DNA of 64,000 nt from Dehalobacterium formicoaceticum (GTDB taxonomy: Bacteria; Bacillota; Dehalobacteriia; Dehalobacteriales; Dehalobacteriaceae). Under the pieces are notes generated by a model. It did not search any database and was not told the DNA's origin. It worked only from the letters and a program-made list of their open reading frames with translations. The stretch is from NCBI RefSeq assembly GCF_002224645.1, contig NZ_CP022121.1, forward strand, positions 248,001 through 312,000, given 5' to 3'. The translations under genes were made by a program, and so were the position numbers. This document shows positions 7,821-16,327 of this stretch, in pieces; the first letter of the stretch is position 1, and each line of letters starts with the position of its first letter.

Positions 7821-9367
7821 CCCTCATATCCCAAAAATATTTTCGGCAAATATTCAATAATATCTCCGGCAGCTAAGCCGGTTTGACTTCTTTCAGCTGC
7901 CGCCAAATCACCTGCCTGCCCATGAATATAAACGGCTAAGGTCACTGCCGACACCCCTTCCAGGCCCTGAGCTAAGAATGCCCCAATCATACCCGCCAAC
8001 ACATCGCCGCTGCCTCCTGTCGCCATCCCGGAATTACCGGTGGTATTCACATAAAGGTGCCCTTCCGGGGTGGCAATTAAGGTTCTTGCTCCTTTAAGCA
8101 CCACAATACTCCGATACCTCCTGGCACATTCTGTTACGGCTCCAACCCGGTCATTCTGAATCTCAGCAACGGTTTTTCCGATCAAACGGGACATTTCTCC
8201 CGGATGGGGGGTTAGGATCACCGGATAACTGCTGTTTTCCAGGAGCTCCCCACATTCTTTCAAGGTATAAAGAGCATCCGCATCCACAACAAGGGGACAG
8301 GGTACATCCCTGACCAAGCCCCGGACTAGCCCTTGTGCTTCCTGATGGCGGGATAAGCCCGGCCCTAGGACTGCCACTTTACGGGGCAGGATCTTTCTTA
8401 AGAGTTCCAGTGATTCTGTTGAAATACTTCCTTCCTGCGTCTCCGGCAAGGGCAAAGACATGGCTTCCGTCAGCTTATTCTCCAAGATCCCATTAAGTCC
8501 CGCGGGAATCGCCGCCGTGACCAGCCCTGCCCCGGAACGTACCGCTGCCCAGGAAGATAAAGCGACGGCTCCGGTCATGCCCGGCGAACCTCCGATCACC
8601 ACCACATGGCCATAGGAACCCTTATGACCATCTTTTTCTCGCAGGGGAAAAAGATTTCGGCAGAACTTTTGGTCTAATAAATCCCGGGTAAACTGTCCCT
8701 GGGAAATCAATTCATAGGGAAAAGAAATATCAGCTGTAATCAGCTTTCCCACAAATTTAGCCGCCGGATCTAACACCATACCGATCTTAGGCAGCCCCAT
8801 AGTTACAGTTACCTGCGCCTGGATACAAGGCCCCTTGACCCGTCCCGTATCTGCTTCCATGCCGGAGGGTAAATCAATGGCCAGAACAGGCTTTCCAGAT
8901 TCATTAACTAAATCAATGAGCCTGGCCACCGTCCCCTGGGCCTGGCCTTTGAAACCGGTGCCAAAGATCCCGTCGATGATTAATTCCGTGTACATCAACC
9001 CCACCTTCACCAAATTCAAATCCCGGTCGGTAGTGATTAATTGATAACGCAGATTCATCTTACGAATAATGTTCCAGTTGATCAGTGCATCCCCCTGTAA
9101 CTCTTCCGGTTTGCAAAGGAGAAATACTTTAACGTCACAACCGGCATTGGCCAGATGTCTTGCAATGACCAGGCCATCTCCCCCATTATTTCCTTTGCCG
9201 GCCAAGATTAAGATCCGTCCCCGATTTAAACTCTCGGGAAATTGTTCCCGAATCACAGACATGAGGGCGGTTCCTGCATTTTCCATTAAAACGATGCCCG
9301 GAATTTCGTAATCATTGATGGCAGCGTGATCCAATTGTCGCATTTCTTCCGCTGTAACCAATTTCAT
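7817..9367 (-). CDS. nnr: Bifunctional NAD(P)H-hydrate epimerase / ADP-dependent NAD(P)H-hydrate dehydratase
   Basis: Repairs hydrated NAD(P)H. The N-terminal YjeF epimerase domain covers about residues 1-215 (LVTAEEMRQLDHAAI, ILAGKGNNGGDGLVIARHL). The C-terminal ribokinase-like dehydratase covers about 235-510 (HKGSYGHVVVIGGSPGMTGA, ILTPHPGEMSRLIG, VLKGARTLIATPEG, GNSGMATGGSGDVLAGM with the catalytic Asp). The frame is open from 9391, but the ATG at 9367, 4 nt past the acpS stop and preceded by GGGAGTGACAGG, gives the conserved start MKLVTAEEM (516 residues). The gene follows acpS, as in Bacillus. Confidence 0.95.
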   Translation of the reverse strand: MKLVTAEEMRQLDHAAINDYEIPGIVLMENAGTALMSVIREQFPESLNRGRILILAGKGNNGGDGLVIARHLANAGCDVKVFLLCKPEELQGDALINWNIIRKMNLRYQLITTDRDLNLVKVGLMYTELIIDGIFGTGFKGQAQGTVARLIDLVNESGKPVLAIDLPSGMEADTGRVKGPCIQAQVTVTMGLPKIGMVLDPAAKFVGKLITADISFPYELISQGQFTRDLLDQKFCRNLFPLREKDGHKGSYGHVVVIGGSPGMTGAVALSSWAAVRSGAGLVTAAIPAGLNGILENKLTEAMSLPLPETQEGSISTESLELLRKILPRKVAVLGPGLSRHQEAQGLVRGLVRDVPCPLVVDADALYTLKECGELLENSSYPVILTPHPGEMSRLIGKTVAEIQNDRVGAVTECARRYRSIVVLKGARTLIATPEGHLYVNTTGNSGMATGGSGDVLAGMIGAFLAQGLEGVSAVTLAVYIHGQAGDLAAAERSQTGLAAGDIIEYLPKIFLGYEG

Positions 9368-9371
9368 CCTG

Positions 9372-9743
9372 TCACTCCCTTTCCGCAACACAAAAAGCTA
9401 CCGCATAATTTTTACAATGGGACAAGGTGATCTCCCAATTGATAATTTTTAATTCTTCTTCGATTATTTTAGCCTTACCCCCAAGGACAACGGAAGGCTT
9501 TCCTAAGGGGTCCGATAGAATTTCGATCTCTTGCCAACCACATCCTCGAAATCCCGTACCTAATGCTTTGGAGACCGCCTCTTTGGCGGCAAAACGCACC
9601 GCCAGTGAAGCAAAAAAATTATGTCTTTCCCGGCACAAGGCAATTTCTTGCTCCGTAAAAACCCGCGTTAAAAAAGAGGGCCTTTGGGCAGCCTTTTTAA
9701 TCCGGGAAATCTCAATAATATCCGTCCCCAAACCGCAAATCAT
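9372..9743 (-). CDS. acpS: Holo-[acyl-carrier-protein] synthase
   Basis: Transfers phosphopantetheine from CoA to acyl carrier protein. The protein begins MICGLGTDIIEISRIKKA, with the Mg-binding Asp of GTDIIE, and has RFAAKEAVSKALGTGFRG near residue 52, the second active-site motif. The ATG at 9743 gives 123 residues; an in-frame TTG at 9761 would add six residues that the family lacks. It is the first gene of the acpS-nnr-alr-antitoxin-toxin run. The upstream gap faces the divergent promoter at 9846. Confidence 0.95.
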   Translation of the reverse strand: MICGLGTDIIEISRIKKAAQRPSFLTRVFTEQEIALCRERHNFFASLAVRFAAKEAVSKALGTGFRGCGWQEIEILSDPLGKPSVVLGGKAKIIEEELKIINWEITLSHCKNYAVAFCVAERE

Positions 9744-9845
9744 GTATTTCACTTCTTTCAAAATTCAATCGTATAACTTCATTCATTATAGCACTTAGCC
9801 TTTCGGGAGTAAATTTTTTTGCCTAATACGTCCGCTAATTTGGCC

Positions 9846-9874
9846 TTGACTTTTGCACCGGCAAATCATAATAC
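9846..9874 (+). promoter_or_regulatory. Sigma-A type promoter
   Basis: A near-consensus -35 TTGACT (9846-9851), a 17-bp spacer and -10 TAATAC (9869-9874) lie 35 nt before the start of the truncated M20 gene. It is divergent from acpS. It may now mainly serve the downstream yyaL gene. Confidence 0.75.
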
Positions 9875-9908
9875 TATTTTTATAAGTATCGTAGAAAGGA
9901 GCATTTTT

Positions 9909-10076
9909 ATGTCAATCCTTTTAGATCAAGCGAAATCAATTGAAGAATTTATTATTCATTTCAGGAGAGATTTACATGAAAATCCTGAACTCAGCGGGCA
10001 GGAATTAATTAAAGATTTCCATATACATGCACTGGTATATGGAAATCCTTTATTAATATCTTCTTTTATCCGATAA
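9909..10076 (+). pseudogene. Truncated M20 family metallopeptidase/amidohydrolase (5' end only)
   Basis: The ATG at 9909 follows AAGGAG and a good promoter. The first 33 residues read as the start of an M20D amidohydrolase: DQAKSIEEFIIHFRRDLHENPELSGQE, where FRRDLHENPELS is the diagnostic motif. After SGQE the sequence leaves the family and stops within 23 codons. About 350 residues with all metal ligands are missing, so this is a deletion remnant. The join region holds a perfect 13-bp inverted repeat at 10014-10047. The remaining ORF is 55 codons and is not expected to be active. Confidence 0.8.
10014..10047. repeat. Perfect inverted repeat at the M20 deletion joint
   Basis: Thirteen-bp arms (GATTTCCATATAC and its complement) flank an 8-nt loop ATGCACTG. 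There is no T run, so it is not an obvious intrinsic terminator. It lies exactly where similarity to M20 peptidases ends and may mark the rearrangement that truncated the gene. Confidence 0.7.
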
Positions 10077-10145
10077 CTAAAAGGATACGGAAAATATTAC
10101 TGGAGAGAATAAATTGAAGTCTAACAAAATGGGAGGTCATGCTCG

Positions 10146-12188
10146 ATGGCTAAGAATGGACAACCAAATAGATTAATCCATGAAAAATCGCCCTACCTGT
10201 TGCAACATGCTTACAACCCTGTGGACTGGTTTCCCTGGTCAGAAGAAGCTTTTACAAAAGCAGAAGCTGAAGCCAAACCCATTTTTTTGAGTATTGGATA
10301 TTCCACCTGTCACTGGTGCCATGTGATGGAAAGGGAATCATTTGAAGATCAGGAAATCGCAGAAATCCTCAACCGCTCCTTTATCTCTATCAAGGTAGAC
10401 CGGGAGGAACGTCCTGATATTGACCATATTTATATGACGGTTTGTCAGGCGATGACCGGACAAGGCGGCTGGCCCCTCACTGTGGTCATGACCCCGGAGA
10501 AGCAACCCTTTTTTTCCGGCACCTACTTTCCCAAAACAGGGCAGGGCAGAATGGTTGGCCTTCGGGAAATTCTTCTGCAAATCGCTGATTTATGGAACAC
10601 CGATAGGGTAAAAGTGCTCGCTGCCGGTAAAAATATTTCTCAAACCCTTGAGGACCATTTATCCCATGCAGAGTCCTCTGGAGATTTGGATGAAGCAGTG
10701 CTCCAAGATGCCTTTCATACCCTAAAAGAAAACTTTGACCCGGTTTACGGTGGTTTTGGCCAGGCACCTAAATTTCCTACCCCGCAAAATTTATGTTTTC
10801 TTTTACGCTACTGGAAAGTCTATCATGAAGACCAGGCTTTAAAAATAGTCGTGGAAACCCTGACCCATATGTTTCAGGGCGGAATATATGATCATATCGG
10901 CTATGGTTTTGCCCGTTATTCTACCGATGAAAAATGGCTCATCCCCCATTTTGAAAAGATGCTCTATGATAACGCTCTCTTAGCGATTGCTTACCTGGAA
11001 ACTTATCAGGCAACGAAGAACGAACTTTTTAAGGAAGTGGCGGAAGAAATTCTCACCTACATACAGCGGGACATGACGGCACCGGAAGGAGGTTTTTACT
11101 CCGCGGAGGATGCCGACTCAGAAGGGGTGGAAGGAAAATTCTATCTTTGGACTCCCGGGGAAATCAAAGCTATATTGGGAGAAAATGATGGGGAAGCTTT
11201 CTGCCGTTTTTATGATATTACCCAGAAAGGAAATTTTGAAGGAGAAAATGTTCCTAACCTGATCAACCAGAAAACCTTATCTCAAACAAAAATCTTTCAG
11301 GAACAAAGAGCTAAGCTTCTTGAGGAACGAGAAAAAAGAATCCATCCCTTTAAGGACGATAAAATTCTCACCTCATGGAATGGCTTGATGGTCGCGGCAT
11401 TCAGCATTGCCGCTCGTGTCTTAGAGGACGAAAAATGGGCTCAAGGGGCAGCAAGATGTGCAGATTTTATTCTTAAAAAATTACGCAATGATAACGGCCG
11501 CCTATTGGCTCGTTTCCGGCAAGGAGAAGCGGCTTATCTAGGGTATATCGACGATTATGCTTTTCTGACCTGGGGACTCATTGAAATGTATCAGGCAAGT
11601 TTCCAGCCTAAATATTTACAAGAAGCGCTGCTTCTTTCCCAGGATCTCGTCACTCATTTTTATGATGATCAAAAAGGCGGATTTTTCCTCTATGGGGATG
11701 ACGGGGAACAGCTTATTGCCCGCCCTAAAGAAATCTATGATGGAGCCACGCCTTCCGGGAATTCCGTAACTGCCCTCAATTTTTTGAAACTGGCCCGTCT
11801 TACCGGGCAACATGAATGGGAGGAAAAAGCCCTCGGGATTCTGCGCACCTTTTCTCCGACGGTTAGCCAATACCCATCAGGATATTCTTATTTGCTCATG
11901 GCACTGCTCTTTCGTCTCAGCGATACTCAAGAAATTGTACTGGTAAGCCCCAATGGTCTTTCCAGTCTGAGGGAAATGATCCGGGAAATCAATCATCAAT
12001 TTCGTCCCTTCACTGTAGTTCTGGCAGCAGATCAAACTCTAGAAAAAGATATTCCTTTTATGAAAGGGTATACCCCACAAAATGGCCAAGTTACTGCCTA
12101 TGTGTGCCGTAATTTTTCCTGTCAAGCTCCTATTACTGATATAAACCAGCTGCAAACACTTCTTGATGACTCTCAAATTCAGATGTAA
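10146..12188 (+). CDS. yyaL: Thioredoxin-domain protein of the YyaL/DUF255 family
   Basis: 680 residues, the normal family length. The N-terminal thioredoxin-like domain (about residues 1-160) contains [16 protein letters not shown] with the CxxC pair and [11 protein letters not shown]. The rest is a six-hairpin glycosidase-like alpha/alpha barrel ([41 protein letters not shown]). The family has human and archaeal relatives (spermatogenesis-associated protein 20), but its reaction is not established. GGGAGGT lies 9 nt before the ATG. It sits downstream of the truncated M20 gene and promoter, with no terminator between them. Confidence 0.9.
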   Translation: MAKNGQPNRLIHEKSPYLLQHAYNPVDWFPWSEEAFTKAEAEAKPIFLSIGYSTCHWCHVMERESFEDQEIAEILNRSFISIKVDREERPDIDHIYMTVCQAMTGQGGWPLTVVMTPEKQPFFSGTYFPKTGQGRMVGLREILLQIADLWNTDRVKVLAAGKNISQTLEDHLSHAESSGDLDEAVLQDAFHTLKENFDPVYGGFGQAPKFPTPQNLCFLLRYWKVYHEDQALKIVVETLTHMFQGGIYDHIGYGFARYSTDEKWLIPHFEKMLYDNALLAIAYLETYQATKNELFKEVAEEILTYIQRDMTAPEGGFYSAEDADSEGVEGKFYLWTPGEIKAILGENDGEAFCRFYDITQKGNFEGENVPNLINQKTLSQTKIFQEQRAKLLEEREKRIHPFKDDKILTSWNGLMVAAFSIAARVLEDEKWAQGAARCADFILKKLRNDNGRLLARFRQGEAAYLGYIDDYAFLTWGLIEMYQASFQPKYLQEALLLSQDLVTHFYDDQKGGFFLYGDDGEQLIARPKEIYDGATPSGNSVTALNFLKLARLTGQHEWEEKALGILRTFSPTVSQYPSGYSYLLMALLFRLSDTQEIVLVSPNGLSSLREMIREINHQFRPFTVVLAADQTLEKDIPFMKGYTPQNGQVTAYVCRNFSCQAPITDINQLQTLLDDSQIQM

Positions 12189-12202
12189 GCAATAATTTGT
12201 TG

Positions 12203-12241
12203 ATCTTATAGTCATATTATGATACGGTATGACTATAAGAT
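12203..12241. promoter_or_regulatory. Perfect 14-bp palindrome upstream of the Phd/ParE pair (likely operator)
   Basis: ATCTTATAGTCATA and its exact complement flank an 11-nt centre (12217-12227) that contains a TATGAT -10-like hexamer. It lies 22 bp before the antitoxin start. Antitoxins of the Phd/YefM family repress their own operon by binding such palindromes, so this is the natural operator candidate. It could also act as a terminator hairpin for yyaL, though no T run follows. Confidence 0.6.
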
Positions 12242-12262
12242 ATGCTAAATAGAGGTGATACT

Positions 12263-12541
12263 GTGGGAACGACAATCAGACCTTCAGCAGATTTAAGAAA
12301 TCACTATAATGAAATTTCCAAACAGTGCAAAGAAACAAGAGAAGCAGTTATTATTACCGTGAATGGAAGAGGTGATACGGCAGTTCTTGGATTGCAGGAT
12401 TACTATCAGATGAAATCTGAACTGGAATTACTTAGAACCCTTGCAGAGGCGGAAGATGATGTAAAAAATGGGCGGACTGCACCAATGCAGCCTTCGTTTG
12501 ACGATCTCCGTGCATCTTTACTTGAAAGGAAGCACGAATGA
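12263..12541 (+). CDS. Phd/YefM-family antitoxin
   Basis: 92 residues beginning MGTTIRPSADLRNHYNEISKQ, the usual Phd/YefM N-terminal DNA-binding fold, followed by AVIITVNGRGDTAVLG and an acidic C-terminal helix that would clamp the toxin. GAGGTG lies 5 nt before the GTG at 12263, which I prefer to the upstream start at 12242 with no ribosome site. It overlaps the toxin gene by 4 nt, and a palindromic operator candidate lies just upstream. It is expected to neutralise the toxin and repress the pair. Confidence 0.88.
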   Translation: MGTTIRPSADLRNHYNEISKQCKETREAVIITVNGRGDTAVLGLQDYYQMKSELELLRTLAEAEDDVKNGRTAPMQPSFDDLRASLLERKHE

Positions 12542-12849
12542 AGTATACAATCTTACGAACGGATAAAGCAGAGGAACAGCTCCGTGAAATTATTTTTTAT
12601 ATTGCAGATGATTCCGGAAATGTTGATATTGCATTAGGATATCTGGATAAGATTGAAACAGCAATTAATCGTCTTCAGGAGTTTCCGGAGTCGGGAAGCA
12701 TTCCCAGATATTCGATTTTAAAAAAGCAAGGCTATAGAGTAGTGATTGTTGAAAGGCATCTTGTATTTTATAAGATAAATGAGGAAGATAAGTTAATTAT
12801 TATTTATGCCATTGTGGGTGGAAGACGAGAATATCATAATTTAATATAA
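12538..12849 (+). CDS. RelE/ParE-family toxin
   Basis: 103 residues with the RelE/ParE fold: an N-terminal helical pair (DKAEEQLREIIFYIADD), LDKIETAINRLQEFPESGS, and the C-terminal strands GYRVVIVERHLVFYKI and IIIYAIVGGRREYHN. The GRREY ending is typical of ParE-like toxins that target gyrase or, in RelE-like members, ribosome-bound mRNA; sequence alone does not decide which. It is translationally coupled to the antitoxin gene. The AT-rich composition differs from neighbouring genes and suggests horizontal gain. Confidence 0.88.
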   Translation: MKYTILRTDKAEEQLREIIFYIADDSGNVDIALGYLDKIETAINRLQEFPESGSIPRYSILKKQGYRVVIVERHLVFYKINEEDKLIIIYAIVGGRREYHNLI

Positions 12850-13006
12850 GCCGATATTATTTATTTCCTCTAAATCAACTGCGAGGACGCCTTGACGAAT
12901 AATGAGCCCCCCGAAATCTGTTTATGCCTGGCAGAACTTTTGGCCAAATTTTTCGTCTAAGAACAAAAAGGTAAATGAAGGGGTTGATTCCGTGGGGAGA
13001 GTTGAT

Positions 13007-13882
13007 GTGAAAAAATTTAGCATGATTTTGATCTTGCTGCTCTTATTTCTTTCCGGGTGCGGGAGCAGTACTAATGAAAATTCTGCGCCGGATTTTGCAG
13101 GTGGGGATGGTGGGGATGTTGCCCCAACCGAAGAACAGAAGACAACCGAAGTGCAGGACACTATGGGAAATCAGGATACTCAGATTACCCTGAAGGACCG
13201 CAAGATCATTTATACTGCTGAGGTAAATTTGCGGGTGGATGACATTGAAGGGATCGGGGAGAAAATTAAAAACAAGACCATGGAATTGCAAGGTTTTCTG
13301 GCAGATTATGCCGTGCACATCAACGAAAATACCGCCAATGCCAATATGTCACTGAAGGTTCCCAGTCAAAACTATCAAGCTTTGTTAGATTTTGTTGTCC
13401 AACAAGGCAAACCTGATTATAAACGAGAATATACCAATGACGTCACCACCCAATATGTGGATCTGGATGCCCGGGTTACAGTGCTCCGAGCTGAGGAAGA
13501 AAGCTTATTGAATTTACTTAATCAGGCGGACAAGGTAGAGGATATCCTTAAAGTCCGAGCTCAAATTACTTCCACGAGACAAGAAAGGGAGTCCCTGGAA
13601 GGGCAGCTCAAGGCATTAAAGAATGACATTGAATATGCTACTATTCAGGTAAGCCTTTATAAACCCCGAAACAGTGACGCCAATATTAATATGGAGAATC
13701 TCAATATTTTTTCTCGCAGCTGGAGTGGTTTTATTTATGGCTTTAATTCCTTATTAGCAAAAACAGGGAATGTGGTGGTGTTTTTCTTTACCGCCCTACC
13801 CACACTGGCGCTGGTTGCTTTAGTTGTATTAGGGCTGGTTTGGATTATAAGAAGAAGAAATAACAAAGGAAAAGATTCATAA
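13007..13882 (+). CDS. DUF4349 domain lipoprotein
   Basis: A predicted exported lipoprotein anchored at both ends. The signal peptide LILLLLFLSGCGSS carries a lipobox, the mature start is low-complexity, and the DUF4349 domain (about residues 60-260) shows DRKIIYTAEVNLRVDD, the YVDLDARVTVLRAEEESL heptad segment and VRAQITSTRQERESLEGQL coiled coil. A C-terminal transmembrane helix (VVVFFFTALPTLALVALVVLG) ends in RRRNNKGK. The frame is open from 12902, but the GTG at 13007, 6 nt after GGGGAGAG, places the signal peptide at the N-terminus (291 residues). Function unknown; relatives are cell-envelope proteins. Confidence 0.85.
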   Translation: MKKFSMILILLLLFLSGCGSSTNENSAPDFAGGDGGDVAPTEEQKTTEVQDTMGNQDTQITLKDRKIIYTAEVNLRVDDIEGIGEKIKNKTMELQGFLADYAVHINENTANANMSLKVPSQNYQALLDFVVQQGKPDYKREYTNDVTTQYVDLDARVTVLRAEEESLLNLLNQADKVEDILKVRAQITSTRQERESLEGQLKALKNDIEYATIQVSLYKPRNSDANINMENLNIFSRSWSGFIYGFNSLLAKTGNVVVFFFTALPTLALVALVVLGLVWIIRRRNNKGKDS

Positions 13883-13890
13883 TTCTGATA

Positions 13891-14478
13891 TCACTGGGAC
13901 CGGGCGCAGCAAACTGCGACCCGGTCTTGACCCCCATAGGTGCAGGTATACAAAATCAGATCCCAATTACTGTTTTTTAATTCATCCGCCGCCGTCGGCT
14001 TTACAAGAATGATCTCTTCAACCTTATAGGTGTTTTCAATTCCGTCCATATCGGTAAAAAAAACAGCATCGCCCTTTTCCAGCTTTGACAAAGTACCGAA
14101 ATGGCGTTTGTAGTTATGTCCGGCGATAACCAGATTTTCGTTCCAGGTGGAACCGAAATGGCGGCAGGGAGCTATTTTCAGCCTTTCCTCGTCCCATGAT
14201 GATATTACAGGAAGCTCCAGACCCAGAGCAGGAAGGGAAAGATAGCCGATATAATCATGTCCGTCGATTTCCCTGACCGTCATATCATCGCCGGGAAACC
14301 GCCCCAAACCCTGATTTTGATCCACTATGGCAGCTTGCACATCAGGCAGCAACACTCCGGTGGCCTGTCCCGCCAAATAATCTTCATAAAGGTTATGCAC
14401 AAGCAAGAGCAATGCCGCACCAACCAACACAGCTCCTGCCATCATAAGTTTCTTTCCCTTGCCCGTTTTATTTCGCAT
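13891..14478 (-). CDS. Sortase family transpeptidase
   Basis: Cysteine transpeptidase that anchors surface proteins to the cell wall. 195 residues: N-terminal membrane helix (about 11-29), then the beta-barrel with catalytic His121 (VIAGHNYKRHFG), Cys179 (LYTCTYGG) and Arg186 (DRVAVCCA). All catalytic residues are intact. The ATG lies at the end of a duplicated 19-bp unit that also supplies a weak ribosome site. Its likely substrate gene and signal peptidase directly upstream are broken, so this sortase may be orphaned. The class (B- or D-like) is not clear. Confidence 0.9.
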   Translation of the reverse strand: MRNKTGKGKKLMMAGAVLVGAALLLLVHNLYEDYLAGQATGVLLPDVQAAIVDQNQGLGRFPGDDMTVREIDGHDYIGYLSLPALGLELPVISSWDEERLKIAPCRHFGSTWNENLVIAGHNYKRHFGTLSKLEKGDAVFFTDMDGIENTYKVEEIILVKPTAADELKNSNWDLILYTCTYGGQDRVAVCCARSQ

Positions 14479-14513
14479 GTTCTTTTCTCTTATTCATGTT
14501 CTTTTCTCTTATT
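14476..14513. repeat. Exact 19-bp tandem duplication at the sortase start
   Basis: Two exact copies of a 19-bp unit (plus strand CATGTTCTTTTCTCTTATT) abut. One copy supplies the sortase start and ribosome site; the other encodes the KRKEHE tail of the upstream surface-protein remnant. It is probably a replication-slippage product. Confidence 0.85.
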
Positions 14514-14882
14514 AAGGAAAGTCCATTGCCAACCCAGGGCAAAGAGGATCAGGCCAATAACCGCTAGTAAAGGAATTGGCCAGTTAAGCTGCCCTGCTTT
14601 GACCAGCAGACCTCCACCCTCAGGGGGAGTCGTCGGTCCGGCAAGGGCAGGTGTCGATGAGCAGCCCCCGGTTTAAGAGGTGACGAGGGCACAGACCAGG
14701 GAGGCACATCTATCCCCGGCGGGTTGGGCGGTCCCGTGGGTGAAGGTATCACAGGAACGGGATCCGTCGGATTAGAAGGATCACCTGGATCAGATGGTTC
14801 CAATACTCCGGGTGGTTCTTGCTTGGCGCTATTGGTAATCGTGGTCGTGGTGCCGGATGTGGCGTAGCTTACCGTAAATCCT
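14490..14882 (-). pseudogene. Remnant of a sortase-locus surface protein (C-terminal part, frameshifted)
   Basis: The first part, read in one frame, gives GFTVSYATSGTTTTITNSA, like the last strand of a Cna-B/pilin-type repeat, then a Pro/Asp-rich wall spacer (PSDPGDPSNPTDP). In the next frame the sequence continues PALAGPTTPPEGGG, a membrane helix (NWPIPLLAVIGLILFALGW) and a basic tail NKRKEHE before the stop. The two halves join if one G is added to the five-G run near 14670. The N-terminal bulk is gone: the left part is fused directly to signal-peptidase sequence at about 14882. A cell-wall-anchored protein is inferred; no clear LPxTG was found. Confidence 0.7.
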
Positions 14883-15097
14883 AATATCCCCGTCATGCAA
14901 GGTGGGCGTCATAGAGCTGCCGTAAATCTGGAGCACAGGCAGCCACAGGGTGCGACAAGGATCGCTACCGCCGCCACTGTGATCAAGGTGTAGATCGTGC
15001 TGCGCAGTACTTTGAAATATTGGTTGCGGTGACGTTCCCTTTTTAACTCAGCTTCTAAAAGGGGGGTATGGACGGTCTTTTATAATTGTTTTTCTTC
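14883..15097 (-). pseudogene. Remnant of a SipW-like signal peptidase I
   Basis: Fragments in three frames give, in order, KKKNNYKRPSIPP, LEAELKRERHRNQYFKVLRS, a membrane helix TIYTLITVAAVAILVA, then LWLPVLQIYGSSMTPTLHDGDI. The last is the signal peptidase I active-site segment, with the nucleophile Ser in GSSMTPTL. At least two one-base losses (one near a C6 run at about 15064, one near 14953) break the frame. After GDI the rest, including the catalytic Lys, is deleted and replaced by surface-protein sequence. It begins just after the stop of the coiled-coil gene. Confidence 0.75.
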
Positions 15098-15100
15098 TTA

Positions 15101-15610
15101 TTAATTTTCATCTATAGTTTCCTTTTGTTTACTCAGTTTGTTCAAAAGGAAGAGAAGCTCCTGGGATCCGTTGTACTCTTCATGGTATGCCTCAAGCTTT
15201 TGAAATATCTCGTCCCAATATGCTACCGATTCTCTTTCTGCGGCGGCGACCATCTGATCGCACTTTTCCTGCGTCTCAGAAAGAACCTGTGCCGCCTTTT
15301 CCTGACTTTCGGCCAAAATCCGGGTGCTGACTGCCTCTTGCTCCGCTCGGATTTCTTCCAGTTCCACATTAAGTCTTTCAATGTTATCCAGATATTGGAC
15401 ACAGGAGTTTTGAGCAGCCTCAAACAGGCCATTAATTTGAAGAGCTGCTTCCGCAATGGAACCGGCCTTATTTATTTTTATTTCTCTTTGTTACAGCTGA
15501 TCCAAAGCGTCATTTAATTGTTGCTGCAGATTTTCATTCTCTTTGCTTTGGTCAATCAGCATTTCCAGCAAATCGGCCCGCTTCAATTTTTTCAGTTCGA
15601 TATCAGTCAT
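15101..15610 (-). pseudogene. Coiled-coil protein of the SipW/sortase locus, interrupted by an ochre codon
   Basis: From ATG at 15610 the frame reads MTDIELKKLKRADLLEMLID, with a heptad-rich N-terminal part ending in LNDALDQL. It then meets TAA at 15493-15491 and continues in the same frame as QREIKINKAGSIAEAALQIN and a long coiled coil (AEQEAVSTRILAESQEKAAQ) to the stop at 15101. The full reading is 169 codons, and related proteins in such surface-protein loci read through this region without a stop, so a single substitution appears to have broken the gene. Only the 39-residue N-terminal part could be made without read-through or re-initiation. Confidence 0.8.
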
Positions 15611-15629
15611 ATGCACCATCCTGACCTTG

Positions 15630-16154
15630 TTAAAAAGGAACAAAAAAATGGCAGCCAGTTTTGGAAGACATTATTATATACAAACTCAAAACGCAGTCCC
15701 AATTAGAAATCTGCGTATCTGTCATATTAATCAATCTGGTTGACTCAATTATTACTTCCTGATATCTCTTCTCAATAAAAGTCATATATAATAATTGATT
15801 GATTGCAATTTCATAAAGCCATGGTTTTTTTTGGAAATCAGGTAAATCTATTAATTGATCCGTCGTTTCTTTAAGCGCAACAAAATCATTAGTACGCCGG
15901 TAAAATTCAAAATCCTTGATGCTTTCCCGTACTGTGATCGGATCAGCACAGTCAAGATATTGGTAGAAGTCAAACAGATCCACACCAAGCTTATTCCCCA
16001 ATTTTCGGGTCATTTCTGTCGCCGGTTCGCGTTCCCCTTTTTCTATTAGATAAATATACTTTTCTGAACACACATTTTCGGCTAAACGGTTACGGCTCAT
16101 TCCTAATCCGATTCGATACATTTTAATAATCATACCGATATGGCTATGACTCAT
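15630..16154 (-). pseudogene. XRE-family transcriptional regulator, C-terminally truncated
   Basis: The N-terminal XRE helix-turn-helix is clear (IGMIIKMYRIGLGMSRNRLAE, then SEKYIYLIEKGEREPATEM). It is followed by helical repeats resembling the TPR region of Rgg/PlcR-type regulators (about residues 75-165). The frame then ends in SSKTGCHFFVPF, unlike the family, directly against the coiled-coil gene. A deletion has probably removed the rest of the repeats. The DNA-binding domain is intact, so residual repressor activity is possible. It is the first gene of the surface-protein locus and likely its former regulator. Confidence 0.7.
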
Positions 16155-16327
16155 TTCTTACCCACCTCGAAACAATATCTTCTTCTGCATATTTGATGCA
16201 CTGCGCGGTTTATTATAATTCCTGATCTTTGTAATCTGTTTTTGCTGGAACTTTGATTATTATACCATATTTATTAATTAATTTGGTATTATTGTTTAAT
16301 AATGCTAATTTTAATTAATACTTCATA

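Noticed and set aside
12902-13006. N-terminal extension of the DUF4349 protein
   Set aside because: It would place 35 non-hydrophobic residues before a good lipoprotein signal peptide, with no ribosome site at 12902.
14564-14896. 110-residue proline-rich ORF as a gene of its own
   Set aside because: Its start codon lies inside a signal peptidase remnant, its middle is surface-protein sequence, and its end is in the wrong frame relative to a clear membrane-anchor segment. It is a by-product of decay.
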